55,354 nt of DNA from Streptosporangium subroseum (GTDB lineage Bacteria > Actinomycetota > Actinomycetes > Streptosporangiales > Streptosporangiaceae), in assembly GCF_900188345.1 (NCBI RefSeq), contig NZ_FZOD01000065.1, positions 1 to 55,354 of the forward strand, read 5' to 3'. Below, piece after piece: positions 26,226 to 37,403 of the stretch. Each line of letters opens with the position of its first letter. The stretch's first letter is position 1. The notes under the pieces are model-generated. The model saw only the letters and a list, made by a program, of their open reading frames with translations, did not search any database and was not told the DNA's origin. Both the position numbers and the translations under genes were made by a program.

Positions 26226-26864
26226 TCATTTGCTGGTCAACGGAGGCCACTCGACCCCCGTCAGGTCCGCAACCACGAGATCGGCCTCAGTCAGCTCGGT
26301 GCCCGCGTGGGTGGTTGCCACACCTACGCACGCCATACCGGCCGCCTTGGCCGCCGTGATCCCGGCGATCGAATCTTCAAAAACCACACAGTGCGCCGGA
26401 TCGAGCAGAAAACGGGCCGCGGCCAGCAGGAACCCCTCCGGGTCCGGCTTTCCCACGGTCACGTCCTCGGCGGACACCACCGTCATGATCAGGTCACGGA
26501 TCCCGATCTGAGCGAGGCGTTCCTCCGCCCAGTCCCGGGAGGCGGAGGTGACGACCGCTATCGGCGAGCCGTACGCCGAGACCCTGCGGACCAGGTCGGC
26601 GGCGCCCGGCACCGGCACGATGTCGGGCAGGTCCGGATGGTCCTGGAAGGAGAAGACCTCGGTGATCAGATCGGAGATCCGCTTACCGGGAAAGAGGTGT
26701 GCCCTCTCGGCCAGGACGTCCCGCCCGCGCCGTCCCATGAACCCGCGCAGCACGACATCGTCGTGAGCGACCCCGTGACTGTCGAGCAGCATCGCCCACA
26801 TGGCCAGGCTCCGCCGCTCACTGTTGATCAGCGTCCCGTCGAGATCGAAAAGCGCCGCCTTCAT
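26226..26864 (-). CDS. HAD-IA phosphatase, beta-phosphoglucomutase-like
   Basis: 212 residues. Motif I is LFDLDGTLINSE, complete; motif II is VVTSAS, motif III Lys is in VGKPDPEGFLLAA, and motif IV is VFEDSIAGITAAKAAGM. The cap domain contains GFMGRRGRDVL, as in sugar-phosphate phosphatases and beta-phosphoglucomutases. Its place among the PTS genes suggests a sugar-phosphate substrate, for example detoxifying excess aminosugar phosphate; this is inferred only from context. ATG 26864 begins directly at motif I. Confidence 0.87.
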   Translation of the reverse strand: MKAALFDLDGTLINSERRSLAMWAMLLDSHGVAHDDVVLRGFMGRRGRDVLAERAHLFPGKRISDLITEVFSFQDHPDLPDIVPVPGAADLVRRVSAYGSPIAVVTSASRDWAEERLAQIGIRDLIMTVVSAEDVTVGKPDPEGFLLAAARFLLDPAHCVVFEDSIAGITAAKAAGMACVGVATTHAGTELTEADLVVADLTGVEWPPLTSK

Positions 26865-27088
26865 GGTCGCGCCCGCTTCCAGGTCCTCGCCGCTCACGTC
26901 ACGTCCCGTCCGTCCCGCCATGCCCCGGCGCCCCACCGGGCCTCACCGTCGAATCCGGTGCTCGCCTCGGAGTTCCACACCGTACTAGCCCCGGAAATCC
27001 GGCCGGTCCCGCGGGTTGCCTTACGGGCCCGGTCTCGTCTCGCGCCCCTTCCAACTCGAAACACCCGCTGGAAATGCCCGTCCGAAAG

Positions 27089-27535
27089 TCATGCCCACTC
27101 GAAAAGCTCGTCCCCCGCCTTCACCGCGCCCTCGGCGACCCCGATCACCGCTCCGGCGACCGCGTCCAGCGCCACGACCGGGCAGACCGGGGAGCGTCCG
27201 CCCGCCTCGATCCCCGCGGGATCCCAGGCCACCACGGGCTGACCAGCGCTCACCCGATCCCCCTCGGCCGCCAGCAGCTCGAAGCCCTCGCCTTTGAGCT
27301 GCACCGTGTCGATACCCAGGTGGACGAGGACTCCCCTGCCGTCATCGCCGACGACGACAAACGCGTGCGGATGCAGCTTGACGATCGTGCCCGCGATGGG
27401 AGAGATCACCCGGCCCGGCTCCCTGTCCGGTTCGATCGCCATCCCGGGCCCGACCAGACCTTCCGAGAACACCGGGTCGGGCACCGACCTGAGCCCCATG
27501 GCCGCCCCCGCCACCGGGGCCAGAACTGTGGTCAT
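27089..27535 (-). CDS. crr: PTS EIIA, glucose/GlcNAc type
   Basis: 148 residues, single-domain EIIA of the glucose family. APVAGAAMGL opens the fold. The phosphorylated His is His72 in VLVHLGIDTVQL and the partner His57 is in LHPHAF. It passes phosphate from HPr to EIIB. It lies downstream of the EIIB gene on the same strand, but a strong palindrome at 27578-27617 separates them, so its level may be set by partial termination. Confidence 0.93.
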   Translation of the reverse strand: MTTVLAPVAGAAMGLRSVPDPVFSEGLVGPGMAIEPDREPGRVISPIAGTIVKLHPHAFVVVGDDGRGVLVHLGIDTVQLKGEGFELLAAEGDRVSAGQPVVAWDPAGIEAGGRSPVCPVVALDAVAGAVIGVAEGAVKAGDELFEWA

Positions 27536-27577
27536 CGCACCCCCTTGGCATGTCCTCGCCCCCTGGTCGTCTTCGTC

Positions 27578-27617
27578 CCACGGCCGTCCCCGTCCGCGCG
27601 GACGGGGACGGCCGTGG
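27578..27617 (-). terminator. Perfect 40-bp palindrome between EIIB and EIIA genes
   Basis: CCACGGCCGTCCCCGTCCGC and its exact complement meet without a loop. It starts 6 bp after the EIIB stop and would form a very stable hairpin. It is probably a terminator or attenuator. Confidence 0.75.
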
Positions 27618-27622
27618 CCGGC

Positions 27623-27859
27623 TCAGCCGATGATGTCCTCGATGTCGCTGGCGATTGTGTCCGCCTCGGGGCCGACCACCACCTGGACGACGTTGCCCGC
27701 GGCCATCACACCGTGCGCACCGGCTGCCTTGAGCGCCGCCTGATCGACCTTGGAGGCGTCGCGCACCTCGGTGCGGAGCCGGGTGATGCACGGTTCGATC
27801 TCAATGATGTTGTTCGCACCACCGAGTCCAGCGATGATCGCGTCAGCATCAGCCGCCAT
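27623..27859 (-). CDS. PTS EIIB, glucose/GlcNAc type
   Basis: 78 residues, single-domain EIIB. The phosphorylated Cys24 is in IEIEPCITRLRTEV, a family signature. It hands phosphate to the sugar during transport by EIIC. ATG 27859 has GGAGG six bases upstream. Both EIIC genes in the window lack a fused EIIB, so this protein may serve both. Confidence 0.92.
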   Translation of the reverse strand: MAADADAIIAGLGGANNIIEIEPCITRLRTEVRDASKVDQAALKAAGAHGVMAAGNVVQVVVGPEADTIASDIEDIIG

Positions 27860-27924
27860 GTCGGCCTCCAGTCGTAATCGGTCATGTTCGCAGAGCCACG
27901 ACCAGGCTAAACGACTCCGGACGA

Positions 27925-28959
27925 TCAGTCGGTCTGAGTCACCTTGTTGAGACCTCGGGGCGCGTCGGGGTCGATGCCCAGCCTGCGGGCGAGGGCCTCG
28001 GTCAGCAGCTGCCCGGGGACGATGAGGCCCAGCGGGGCGACCCATTCGGGGAGGTCGGGGCCGTTCAGCGCGGCGGTGGAGACCCTGGAGAGCGCGGGGC
28101 CGCCGCCGACGGTGAAGGCGGAGGCGCCCGCACCGGTGACCCGCTCGGCGAGCGCCACGGTGCCGGCCAGGGTCGGGCCCTCACCGGCCGCGACCAGGAT
28201 GGCCGGGGTGTCGGCGTCGACCACGGCGATCGGGCCGTGCAGGAGGTCCGCGTAGGACAGGCCCATGGCGTGCAGGTAGCACGCCTCCTTGAGCTTGAGC
28301 GCGACTTCGAGCGCGGTGGAGAAGGCCAGGCCGCGGCCGGAGACCACGACGCCCGGCTTGTCCGCCAGCCCCTCGACGATCGCCTCCAGGTCACCCGGGT
28401 CTGTGATCAGCTTCTCGACGGCGTCCGGCACGCGCTGCAGGTCGTCGGCGTTGACGTCCGCACCCAGGCCGAGGCCGAGTACGGCCAGCGCGGCGAGCTG
28501 GGTGGTGTAGGTCTTGGTGGCCGGAACGGCCTTCTCCTCCCCCGCGAGCGTGCACAGGGCGAGGTCCGCGACCTGCGCCAGAGGACTCTGCTCGCCGCCG
28601 TTGGTGATCGCCACGGTCTTGGCCCCGCAGTCCTTGGCCCAGGCGAGGGTCTCGACGATCTCCTCGGTCCTGCCCGACTGGGAGAGCGCGACGGCCAGCA
28701 CGCCGTCGAGGTCCAGCCTGCGCCTGTACGTCGTGGCGATGGAGGGGGCGGCGAGGGTGGAGAGGCGGCCCGTGTGGGCCTCAGCCAGGTAGCGGCCGTA
28801 GACTGCGGCGTTGTCAGAGGTGCCACGGGCGATGAACAACAGCTGACGAGTCTGCCCCGCGAGCCGCTCCACCTCCCCGACCCTGGGAAGAAGGGCGTCC
28901 AGCGTGGCTCGCAACGCAGCAGGCTGCTCGGCGATCTCGCTGCGCATCTTGGTCGTCAT
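27925..28959 (-). CDS. SIS-domain aminosugar-phosphate isomerase/deaminase
   Basis: 344 residues with two SIS domains. It begins with the helix EIAEQPAALRATLDALLP, then FIARGTSDNAAVYGRY and ALSQSGRTEEIVETL (first SIS) and VVSGRGLAFSTALEVALKLKE (second SIS). This matches the isomerase half of GlmS and stand-alone NagB-II/AgaS-type GlcN-6-P deaminases; no glutaminase domain is present. It probably acts on the product of GlcNAc uptake. It is divergent from the DasR-like gene with a dre-like site between. Confidence 0.85.
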   Translation of the reverse strand: MTTKMRSEIAEQPAALRATLDALLPRVGEVERLAGQTRQLLFIARGTSDNAAVYGRYLAEAHTGRLSTLAAPSIATTYRRRLDLDGVLAVALSQSGRTEEIVETLAWAKDCGAKTVAITNGGEQSPLAQVADLALCTLAGEEKAVPATKTYTTQLAALAVLGLGLGADVNADDLQRVPDAVEKLITDPGDLEAIVEGLADKPGVVVSGRGLAFSTALEVALKLKEACYLHAMGLSYADLLHGPIAVVDADTPAILVAAGEGPTLAGTVALAERVTGAGASAFTVGGGPALSRVSTAALNGPDLPEWVAPLGLIVPGQLLTEALARRLGIDPDAPRGLNKVTQTD

Positions 28960-29046
28960 CTGGGCTCATCCTTTGGTTCGAACGGACGAGACCGGGCCGT
29001 TATCGATCCGTCGCCGGTCCGTACATTGACACTCTTTTCCGGCCTG

Positions 29047-29068
29047 TGGTCTAGTCCGGACTAGACCA
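29047..29068. promoter_or_regulatory. dre-like operator between SIS gene and dasR-like gene
   Basis: A perfect 22-bp palindrome, TGGTCTAGTCC / GGACTAGACCA, about 50 bp upstream of the regulator start and 88 bp from the SIS gene start. The arms share GGTCTAG with the palindrome at 26203-26224 and with the dre consensus half-site. Autoregulation and control of the SIS gene are inferred. Confidence 0.7.
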
Positions 29069-29118
29069 GTACGAACCATAACTCATCAGTACATCTCAGA
29101 TCGAGAGGAGAGGATCCC

Positions 29119-29859
29119 GTGGCCCAGATCGATCCGGACAGTCCGGTGCCGAAGTACTTCCAGCTTCGGGAGATCCTGCTCGACCTCATCGAGAGCAACG
29201 AGCTGACGATCGGCACCGCGATCCCGTCCGAGCGCGAACTCTGCCAGCGCTTCGGCCTGTCCCGTATGACGGTACGCCAGGCGGTCGACCACCTGGTCTC
29301 CGAGGGTCGGCTGCAGCGCGTCGCGGGCAAGGGCACCTTCGTGGCCCGCCCCAAGATAGAGATGGCCCTGCGGCTGACCTCCTTCAGCGACGAGATGCGC
29401 GCCCGGGGCATGGAGCCCGGCTCCCGCGACCTGGACCGCCGGGTGGTCAGGGCCAGCGCGCACCTCGCCAGGGAGCTCGGCATCCAGCCCGGGGACGAGG
29501 TGCACTTCATCGAACGGCTGCGGACCGCGGCCGACGAGCCCATGTGCATCGAGCGGGCCCACATCCCCGTCTCCCTCGCGCCCGACCTCGACACCCACGA
29601 CCTGACGGGCCGTTCCCTGTACGCCCTGCTCGAGACCCGCTACGGCCTGGTGCTCGACGCGGGTGAGCTCACCATCGACGGCGGCATCGCCGATCCCGGC
29701 GACGCCGACCTGCTGAAGCTGTCGCGTGGCGGAGCGGTGCTGCTGCTCCAGCGGCGTTCGTTCGCCGGAGGCGTCTGCGCGGAACTCGGGGTCTCCACCT
29801 ACCGCGCCGACCGCTACCAGCTCCGTACGATCCTGGAGATACCGACCCGCCGCACCTGA
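29119..29859 (+). CDS. dasR: GntR/HutC-family regulator, DasR-like
   Basis: 246 residues. The winged HTH covers about 10-75 (AIPSERELCQRFGLSRMTVR, RLQRVAGKGTFV) and the UTRA effector domain follows (RLTSFSDEMRARGMEPGS...). This is the architecture of DasR/NagR, which binds GlcN-6-P or GlcNAc-6-P and releases dre sites. The neighbouring PTS genes and two dre-like palindromes support the call. GTG 29119 follows a GAGAGGAG ribosome site. Confidence 0.85.
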   Translation: MAQIDPDSPVPKYFQLREILLDLIESNELTIGTAIPSERELCQRFGLSRMTVRQAVDHLVSEGRLQRVAGKGTFVARPKIEMALRLTSFSDEMRARGMEPGSRDLDRRVVRASAHLARELGIQPGDEVHFIERLRTAADEPMCIERAHIPVSLAPDLDTHDLTGRSLYALLETRYGLVLDAGELTIDGGIADPGDADLLKLSRGGAVLLLQRRSFAGGVCAELGVSTYRADRYQLRTILEIPTRRT

Positions 29860-29900
29860 TCCTTCCCCACCGCCGTCGAAAGCCTCGAACCCCGACCGGA

Positions 29901-30115
29901 CCTTCCCACCCCTCAAAGACATCGGCCCCCGCCCAAACCGGACCTTCCACCCCTCGAAGGCATCGACCTCCTCCCCATCGGCCCCTCCCGACCAGGCCTT
30001 CCATCCCCCGAAGGCGTCGGCCCCCGCCCCCAATCGGGCCTTCTCACCCTCAGAGGGCACCTGGCCTCGCTCCCCCGAGGGCGCCTGGCCTATCCTTCTC
30101 CCACCTTCGAAGGCA
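29901..30115 (+). repeat. Six imperfect CCTTC...GAAGG stem-loop repeats
   Basis: Related units begin near 29901, 29943, 29998, 30039, 30065 and 30094. Several can fold as CCTTC, 8-nt loop, GAAGG. They fill the gap between the dasR-like gene and the first EIIC gene, which contains no gene of its own. Spacing is irregular (26-55 bp). Confidence 0.65.
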
Positions 30116-30155
30116 CCTGACCTCCTCCCTCCCCCACCCACTGGAGGAAAGTCCG

Positions 30156-31628
30156 ATGAGTCCCCCCTCAGCGGACGCGGGTCTTCCCGCCGCGTCCCCG
30201 CCTGGATTCGCCGTGATGAGCGTGCTCCAGCGTCTGGGACGCTCCCTCATGCTGCCGATCGCGGTCCTGCCCGCCGCGGGCCTGCTGCTCCGGCTCGGCC
30301 AGGACGACCTCGTGGGCCGGACCGACAACGCCCTGCTCGACAACGTGGCCCACGTCCTCGGCACGGCGGGGGGCACGCTCTTCGACAACCTCCCCATCCT
30401 GTTCGCGATCGGTGTGGCGATCGGGTTCGCCCGCAAGGCCGACGGCTCCACCGCGCTCGCCGCGCTCGCCGGTTACCTGGTCTTCCACGCCGTCAGCATG
30501 ACCATGTTCTTCAACCTGTTCGACGACAAGTTGAAGAAGTCGATCACCACGGAGGTGTTCAACGCGGCTCACCCCGGCGTTCCCGACGTGGTGCTCAACC
30601 TCGGGGCGCAGAACCCGACGCGGGTGCTCGGCGGCATCGTCATGGGCCTCGTCTCCGCGATGCTCTGGCAGCGGTTCTACCGCACCAAACTGCCGACCTG
30701 GCTGGCCTTCTTCAGCGGCCGCCGCCTCGTGCCGATCCTCACCGCCTTCACCGGGCTGGTCCTCGGCGTGATCTTCGGCTTCATCTGGCCGATCATCGGT
30801 GGCTGGCTCCGCGCCTTCGGCACCTGGCTCGCCGAGAACAGCGTCGTCGGCGCCGGGATCTACGGCATGGTCAACCGCGCGCTGCTCCCGCTGGGCCTGC
30901 ATCACATCGTCAATAACGTGATCTGGACCCAGGTGCCCGAGTGCGTGGTCGACGGCAAGCAGCTCGCCGGCGACCTGGTCTGCTTCAACCACGGCGCCAT
31001 GGGCTACGGAGGTTTCGAGGCGGGACTGTACCCGGTCCTCATGTTCGGCCTGCCCGCCGCGGCCATCGCCATCTGGCGGGCCGCGCCGCCGCACCGCCGC
31101 ACCGCGGTCGGCTCGATCATGATCTCCGCCGCGCTCACCGCGTTCCTCACCGGGATCACCGAGCCGATCGAGTTCGCCTTCATCTTCGTGGCCCCGATGC
31201 TGTTCGTGGTCCACATCGTCCTGACCGGCATCTCCCTCGCGATCGCCTCCGCCCTGGGCGCCAAGCTCGCCTTCAGCTTCTCCTCGGGACTGATCGACCT
31301 CGTCCTGTACGGCACCGCCCCCAACGCCCAGGGTGTTCCGATCATCATCGTGATGGGTCTGATCTACTCGGTGATCTACTACGCCGGGTTCAGCTTCCTG
31401 ATCAGGAAGCTGAACATCATGACCCCCGGCCGGGAACCCGAGCCCGACGTCGAGTCCGGCACGTCGGCCACCCCTCCGTCCGCAGCACCGACGGCCCCTC
31501 CGCCCACCACGCCGGCCACCGCTTCGCCCGCCGCATCGACCGTCACACCGCCTGTCACGCCGGCCACCGCTCCGCCCGTCACACCGCCTGTCACGCCGGC
31601 CACCGCTCCGCCCGTCACACCGGCCTGA
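30156..31628 (+). CDS. PTS EIIC, GlcNAc-type permease (first copy)
   Basis: 490 residues. Integral membrane EIIC of the glucose/GlcNAc family with about ten TM segments. Family motifs include LMLPIAVLPAAGLLLRLG, LFDNLPILFAIGVAIGFA, LGLHHIVNNVIW and ITEPIEFAFIFVAP, the last near the sugar site. No EIIB domain is fused; the C-terminal tail is low-complexity Thr/Pro repeat. A GGAGG lies upstream of ATG 30156. It takes up and phosphorylates GlcNAc together with EIIB and EIIA. Confidence 0.92.
   Translation: MSPPSADAGLPAASPPGFAVMSVLQRLGRSLMLPIAVLPAAGLLLRLGQDDLVGRTDNALLDNVAHVLGTAGGTLFDNLPILFAIGVAIGFARKADGSTALAALAGYLVFHAVSMTMFFNLFDDKLKKSITTEVFNAAHPGVPDVVLNLGAQNPTRVLGGIVMGLVSAMLWQRFYRTKLPTWLAFFSGRRLVPILTAFTGLVLGVIFGFIWPIIGGWLRAFGTWLAENSVVGAGIYGMVNRALLPLGLHHIVNNVIWTQVPECVVDGKQLAGDLVCFNHGAMGYGGFEAGLYPVLMFGLPAAAIAIWRAAPPHRRTAVGSIMISAALTAFLTGITEPIEFAFIFVAPMLFVVHIVLTGISLAIASALGAKLAFSFSSGLIDLVLYGTAPNAQGVPIIIVMGLIYSVIYYAGFSFLIRKLNIMTPGREPEPDVESGTSATPPSAAPTAPPPTTPATASPAASTVTPPVTPATAPPVTPPVTPATAPPVTPA
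31542..31628 (+). repeat. 36-bp coding repeat ending at the EIIC stop
   Basis: GTCACACCG recurs at 31542, 31578 and 31614, exactly 36 bp apart, encoding the 12-residue unit VTPPVTPATAPP. The first two copies are identical in DNA. The array stops at the termination codon. Confidence 0.85.
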
Positions 31629-31745
31629 ACGGCTCGCGCGGCAGGAGGCCGCCTCGCCGCCATCCCCGTGTGCTTGTGCATCCGTCACGCCGGGTGATAG
31701 ACACCCATCCATCCCCCGCGCCTGACGACAAGCGGGGGCCCCGGG

Positions 31746-33152
31746 ATGAGCACGGCAGCGGCAGGGCGCGGGCCGTCCGCGTGGTCGTCGGTCTTCGGGG
31801 TTCTCCAGCGCGTCGGGCGCTCCCTGACGATGCCGATCGCGGTGCTGCCCGCCGCCGGGCTCCTGCTCAGAGTCGGCCAGGAGGACCTGCTCGGCCGGAC
31901 CGACAACGCCTTCCTCGACCAGGTGGCGAGCGTCTTCGCCGCCGCGGGCGGCGCCCTGTTCGACAACCTGCCGCTGCTGTTCGCGATCGGCGTCGCGATC
32001 GGGTTCGCCCGCAGGTCCGACGGCTCCACCGCGCTCGCCGCGCTGGTCGGCTACCTCGTCTTCGACCGGGTCGCCAGGACCCTGTTCTTCGCCGCCCCGG
32101 CCGGTTCCGCGGTCTACAGGAAGGTCGCGCTGACCGTCGTGGGTCCCGGCGGGAAACCCACCCCCTACCTCGACCTCGGCACGCAGAACCCCACGGGGGT
32201 CCTGGGGGGCATCGTCATCGGCATCGTCACCGCCCTGCTCTGGGGGCGGTACCACCGGATCAGGCTTCCCTCCTGGCTCGCCTTCTTCGGCGGCCGCAGG
32301 TTCGTCCCGATCATCACCGCCGTCGTCGCGCTACTCCTCGGCGTGGTCTTCGGCCTGGTCTGGCGGCCGATCGGAGACTGGCTGGTCACGATGGGCGACT
32401 GGCTGTCCCTCCACGGCACCGTCGGCGCGGGCGTCTACGGCGTGGCCAACCGCCTGCTCATCCCGATCGGCCTGCACCACTTCCTGAACACGATCGTCTG
32501 GTTCACCCTCCCCGCGTGCAGGGCCGGTGTCGACGGTGCCACCAGAGACGCCACGGGTGACCTGAACTGCTACTTCGCGGGCCAGGACGGCGCCGGCATC
32601 TTCATGACCGGCTTCTTCCCCGTGATGATGTTCGGCCTGGTCGGGGCCGCCCTCGCGATCTGGCGGGCCGCCCCGCCCCACAGGCGCACGACCGTCGGCG
32701 GCCTCATGCTCTCGGCCGGTCTCACCTCCTTCGTCACCGGCATCACCGAGCCGATCGAGTTCGCCTTCATCTTCGTGGCACCCGTGCTACTGGCGGTGCA
32801 CGCCCTGCTCACCGGGCTGTCGATGGCCCTGATGGCGGAGCTGGGAGCCCGGCTCGGGTTCACCTTCTCCGGGGGCGCCATCGACATGCTGCTCAACGCG
32901 GGCAAATCCAACACCCACGGACTCGGCCTGATCATCGGCTTCGGGCTGGTCTACTTCGTCGTCTACTACCTGGTCTTCACGATCCTGATCAGGAAGCTGA
33001 ACCTCGCCACCCCCGGTCGCGAACCCGAGGAGACCGGCACCTCGTCCGGCACGGCCGGCGCCGGCGGACCGCCCACCGGTCTACGGAGGAGATCCGAAAG
33101 ATCGGAAAACGACAGGGGAGGCGGCCCCGGCACCGGGCCACCCGGCTCCTGA
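31746..33152 (+). CDS. PTS EIIC, GlcNAc-type permease (second copy)
   Basis: 468 residues, a paralogue of the preceding EIIC with the same motifs (TMPIAVLPAAGLLLRVG, DNLPLLFAIGVAIGFA, LHHFLNTIVWF, ITEPIEFAFIFVAP). It has a different extracellular loop (CRAGVDGATRDATGDLNCYF) and a charged Gly-rich tail. It also lacks an EIIB domain. The tandem arrangement suggests either different substrate preference or dosage. ATG 31746 follows a GGGGGCCCCGGG stretch; the conserved sequence starts soon after. Confidence 0.9.
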   Translation: MSTAAAGRGPSAWSSVFGVLQRVGRSLTMPIAVLPAAGLLLRVGQEDLLGRTDNAFLDQVASVFAAAGGALFDNLPLLFAIGVAIGFARRSDGSTALAALVGYLVFDRVARTLFFAAPAGSAVYRKVALTVVGPGGKPTPYLDLGTQNPTGVLGGIVIGIVTALLWGRYHRIRLPSWLAFFGGRRFVPIITAVVALLLGVVFGLVWRPIGDWLVTMGDWLSLHGTVGAGVYGVANRLLIPIGLHHFLNTIVWFTLPACRAGVDGATRDATGDLNCYFAGQDGAGIFMTGFFPVMMFGLVGAALAIWRAAPPHRRTTVGGLMLSAGLTSFVTGITEPIEFAFIFVAPVLLAVHALLTGLSMALMAELGARLGFTFSGGAIDMLLNAGKSNTHGLGLIIGFGLVYFVVYYLVFTILIRKLNLATPGREPEETGTSSGTAGAGGPPTGLRRRSERSENDRGGGPGTGPPGS

Positions 33153-33295
33153 GCGCAATTCAGGCATCGGGCTGGCCGACCCCGAGCACGATCCGGGCAG
33201 AGGACCTCGCCCCGGCTCCCGAAGACGAGCCGGACATCGGGCCGCCCCGGCTCCTGAACATGCTCCCGGCAACGGGCTCTCCGGCTCCTGAGCGA
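33142..33295 (+). repeat. 35-bp tandem array starting at the second EIIC stop codon
   Basis: CCGGCTCCTGA or variants begin at 33142, 33177, 33212, 33247 and 33281, so the period is 35 bp (last step 34). The first unit contains the real stop codon, and later units repeat it. No gene is present from 33153 to 33498. Confidence 0.85.
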
Positions 33296-33498
33296 TATTT
33301 CGGCTGTCCGCCGGAGACCACGGCTCAGGCCGGAACCCGTTCCCCCACGGATGCGAACCGCTCCAACCCGAGGTCACTTTCCCCTCCAAACCGGGCGAAG
33401 CGGCCGGAAATTCGAGGAAGTTGGCGGGCGACGTATCTGGACAGGGAGCCGGAAACTCCTAGAGGTGTCAGATTTCGCCGACCACCATCGGAGTTGCC

Positions 33499-34029
33499 AT
33501 GTCGCCCCTTCCACGGCCGTTACCGCTCCCCCGGATCGCGCCGTTCCCCTCGACCGAGCCGCCCTACGACGACGACCGTCCGGCCAGGGACGTCCCCGCC
33601 GCTCCGCCGTACATCCAGGGGGCGCTCGCCCTCGCCTTCGAGCCTGAGCCGAGCGAGCCCCAGGTTCAGCGCCCGTTGATCTGGGGACCGCCGGGCGCGG
33701 TCCCCGACGAGCGGCGGCTACGGGCTCTCGCGCAGGCCGTCGCCGAGATCCTGTCCGGCAGGCGCCCGCCTTCGAGCGTCTCCTGCCACATGACCAACCG
33801 AGCCCATGCCGAGCTGGTACGGAGCGGGAAGATCATCAACTCCGCGCACCCCCTGCGGGCCGGCAGGCTCCACGTGTCGCAGCCCGAGGACGGAGTGGTG
33901 GAGATGTGCGTCCTGGTGCACGGCGACGACCGGTCGAGGGTGCTGGCGCTGAGGCTGGAGCGCCGGGGCGTGCAGTGGCTGTGCACCGACTTCGAGACGA
34001 CACCCGACCGCACGCCGCGCCGGCCCTGA
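33499..34029 (+). CDS. Rv3235-like protein
   Basis: 176 residues. A disordered Pro-rich head of about 60 residues precedes a compact domain: ERRLRALAQAVAEILSGRRP, then a beta region ending RRGVQWLCTDFE. This matches the actinobacterial Rv3235 family, which sits next to secA in many genomes. Its role is not established. It converges on secA, with a repeat array and terminator between. Confidence 0.8.
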   Translation: MSPLPRPLPLPRIAPFPSTEPPYDDDRPARDVPAAPPYIQGALALAFEPEPSEPQVQRPLIWGPPGAVPDERRLRALAQAVAEILSGRRPPSSVSCHMTNRAHAELVRSGKIINSAHPLRAGRLHVSQPEDGVVEMCVLVHGDDRSRVLALRLERRGVQWLCTDFETTPDRTPRRP

Positions 34030-34078
34030 CCGCACACCGTGCCGGACCGCACACCGTGCCGGACCGCACACCGGACCG
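34006..34078 (+). repeat. 17-bp tandem array across the Rv3235-like stop codon
   Basis: GACCGCACACCGTGCCG at 34028-34044 and 34045-34061 is identical, and 34062-34078 is a near copy. A related unit at 34006 is still coding. Decayed echoes (CGGACGCCGTGCCG) continue to about 34235. Confidence 0.8.
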
Positions 34079-34277
34079 GATCACACGCCGGACCGGATCA
34101 GCACCCGACCACGCATCGGATCGAATCGCACCGGTCCCGATGCCGTACCGGACCGTACCGGGCGGACGCCGTGCCGTACCGGATCGCACCGAACGGACGC
34201 CGTGCCGGCCCGCGCCGGACGGACGTCACGCCGGGCGAAGACCGGATCGGCCGCCGGATGGAGACCCTCGTGAAAAG

Positions 34278-34310
34278 CCGGAGGGCCCGCACGTTGTGCG
34301 GGCCCTCCGG
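34278..34310 (-). terminator. Perfect 15-bp hairpin after secA
   Basis: CCGGAGGGCCCGCAC, loop GTT, GTGCGGGCCCTCCGG; 7 bp beyond the secA stop. It can also end the convergent Rv3235-like transcript. Confidence 0.85.
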
Positions 34311-34317
34311 TCAGCGA

Positions 34318-37149
<2,832 letters not shown>

Positions 37150-37403
37150 TTTAGGTAAAGCTCCTCGCAGGTCTTCCACGGCCGGACGGGCCCGGTTGAG
37201 GACGAGACATGGTTCTCCGCTGCCATCGTAGGCGGTTCCGCCACCAGACACAGCCACCCTGAAAGACGCTCTTGCCGTCCATAGAGTTCCTTGCCCTCTT
37301 CTTTGAGAGAGTACGGGCAGATTCAGGGGGTATGCCTCCTTTATCACGCCCGCGATGAAATCGACACACGGGCGTGTCGCTGTGCCGAGGAGGAGACGCC
37401 GTC

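Noticed and set aside
29669..30141. Minus-strand frames with DAFEGWKVRFG-like repeats
   Set aside because: They are translations of the stem-loop array; no start signal, and they overlap the dasR-like gene.
30168..32255. Minus-strand open frame of about 695 codons opposite the EIIC genes
   Set aside because: Composition is GDR-rich and repetitive, an antisense shadow of two well-defined membrane proteins.
33142..33295. Possible CRISPR array
   Set aside because: Units adjoin directly with no unique spacers, and the first unit lies within a gene; no cas genes are present.
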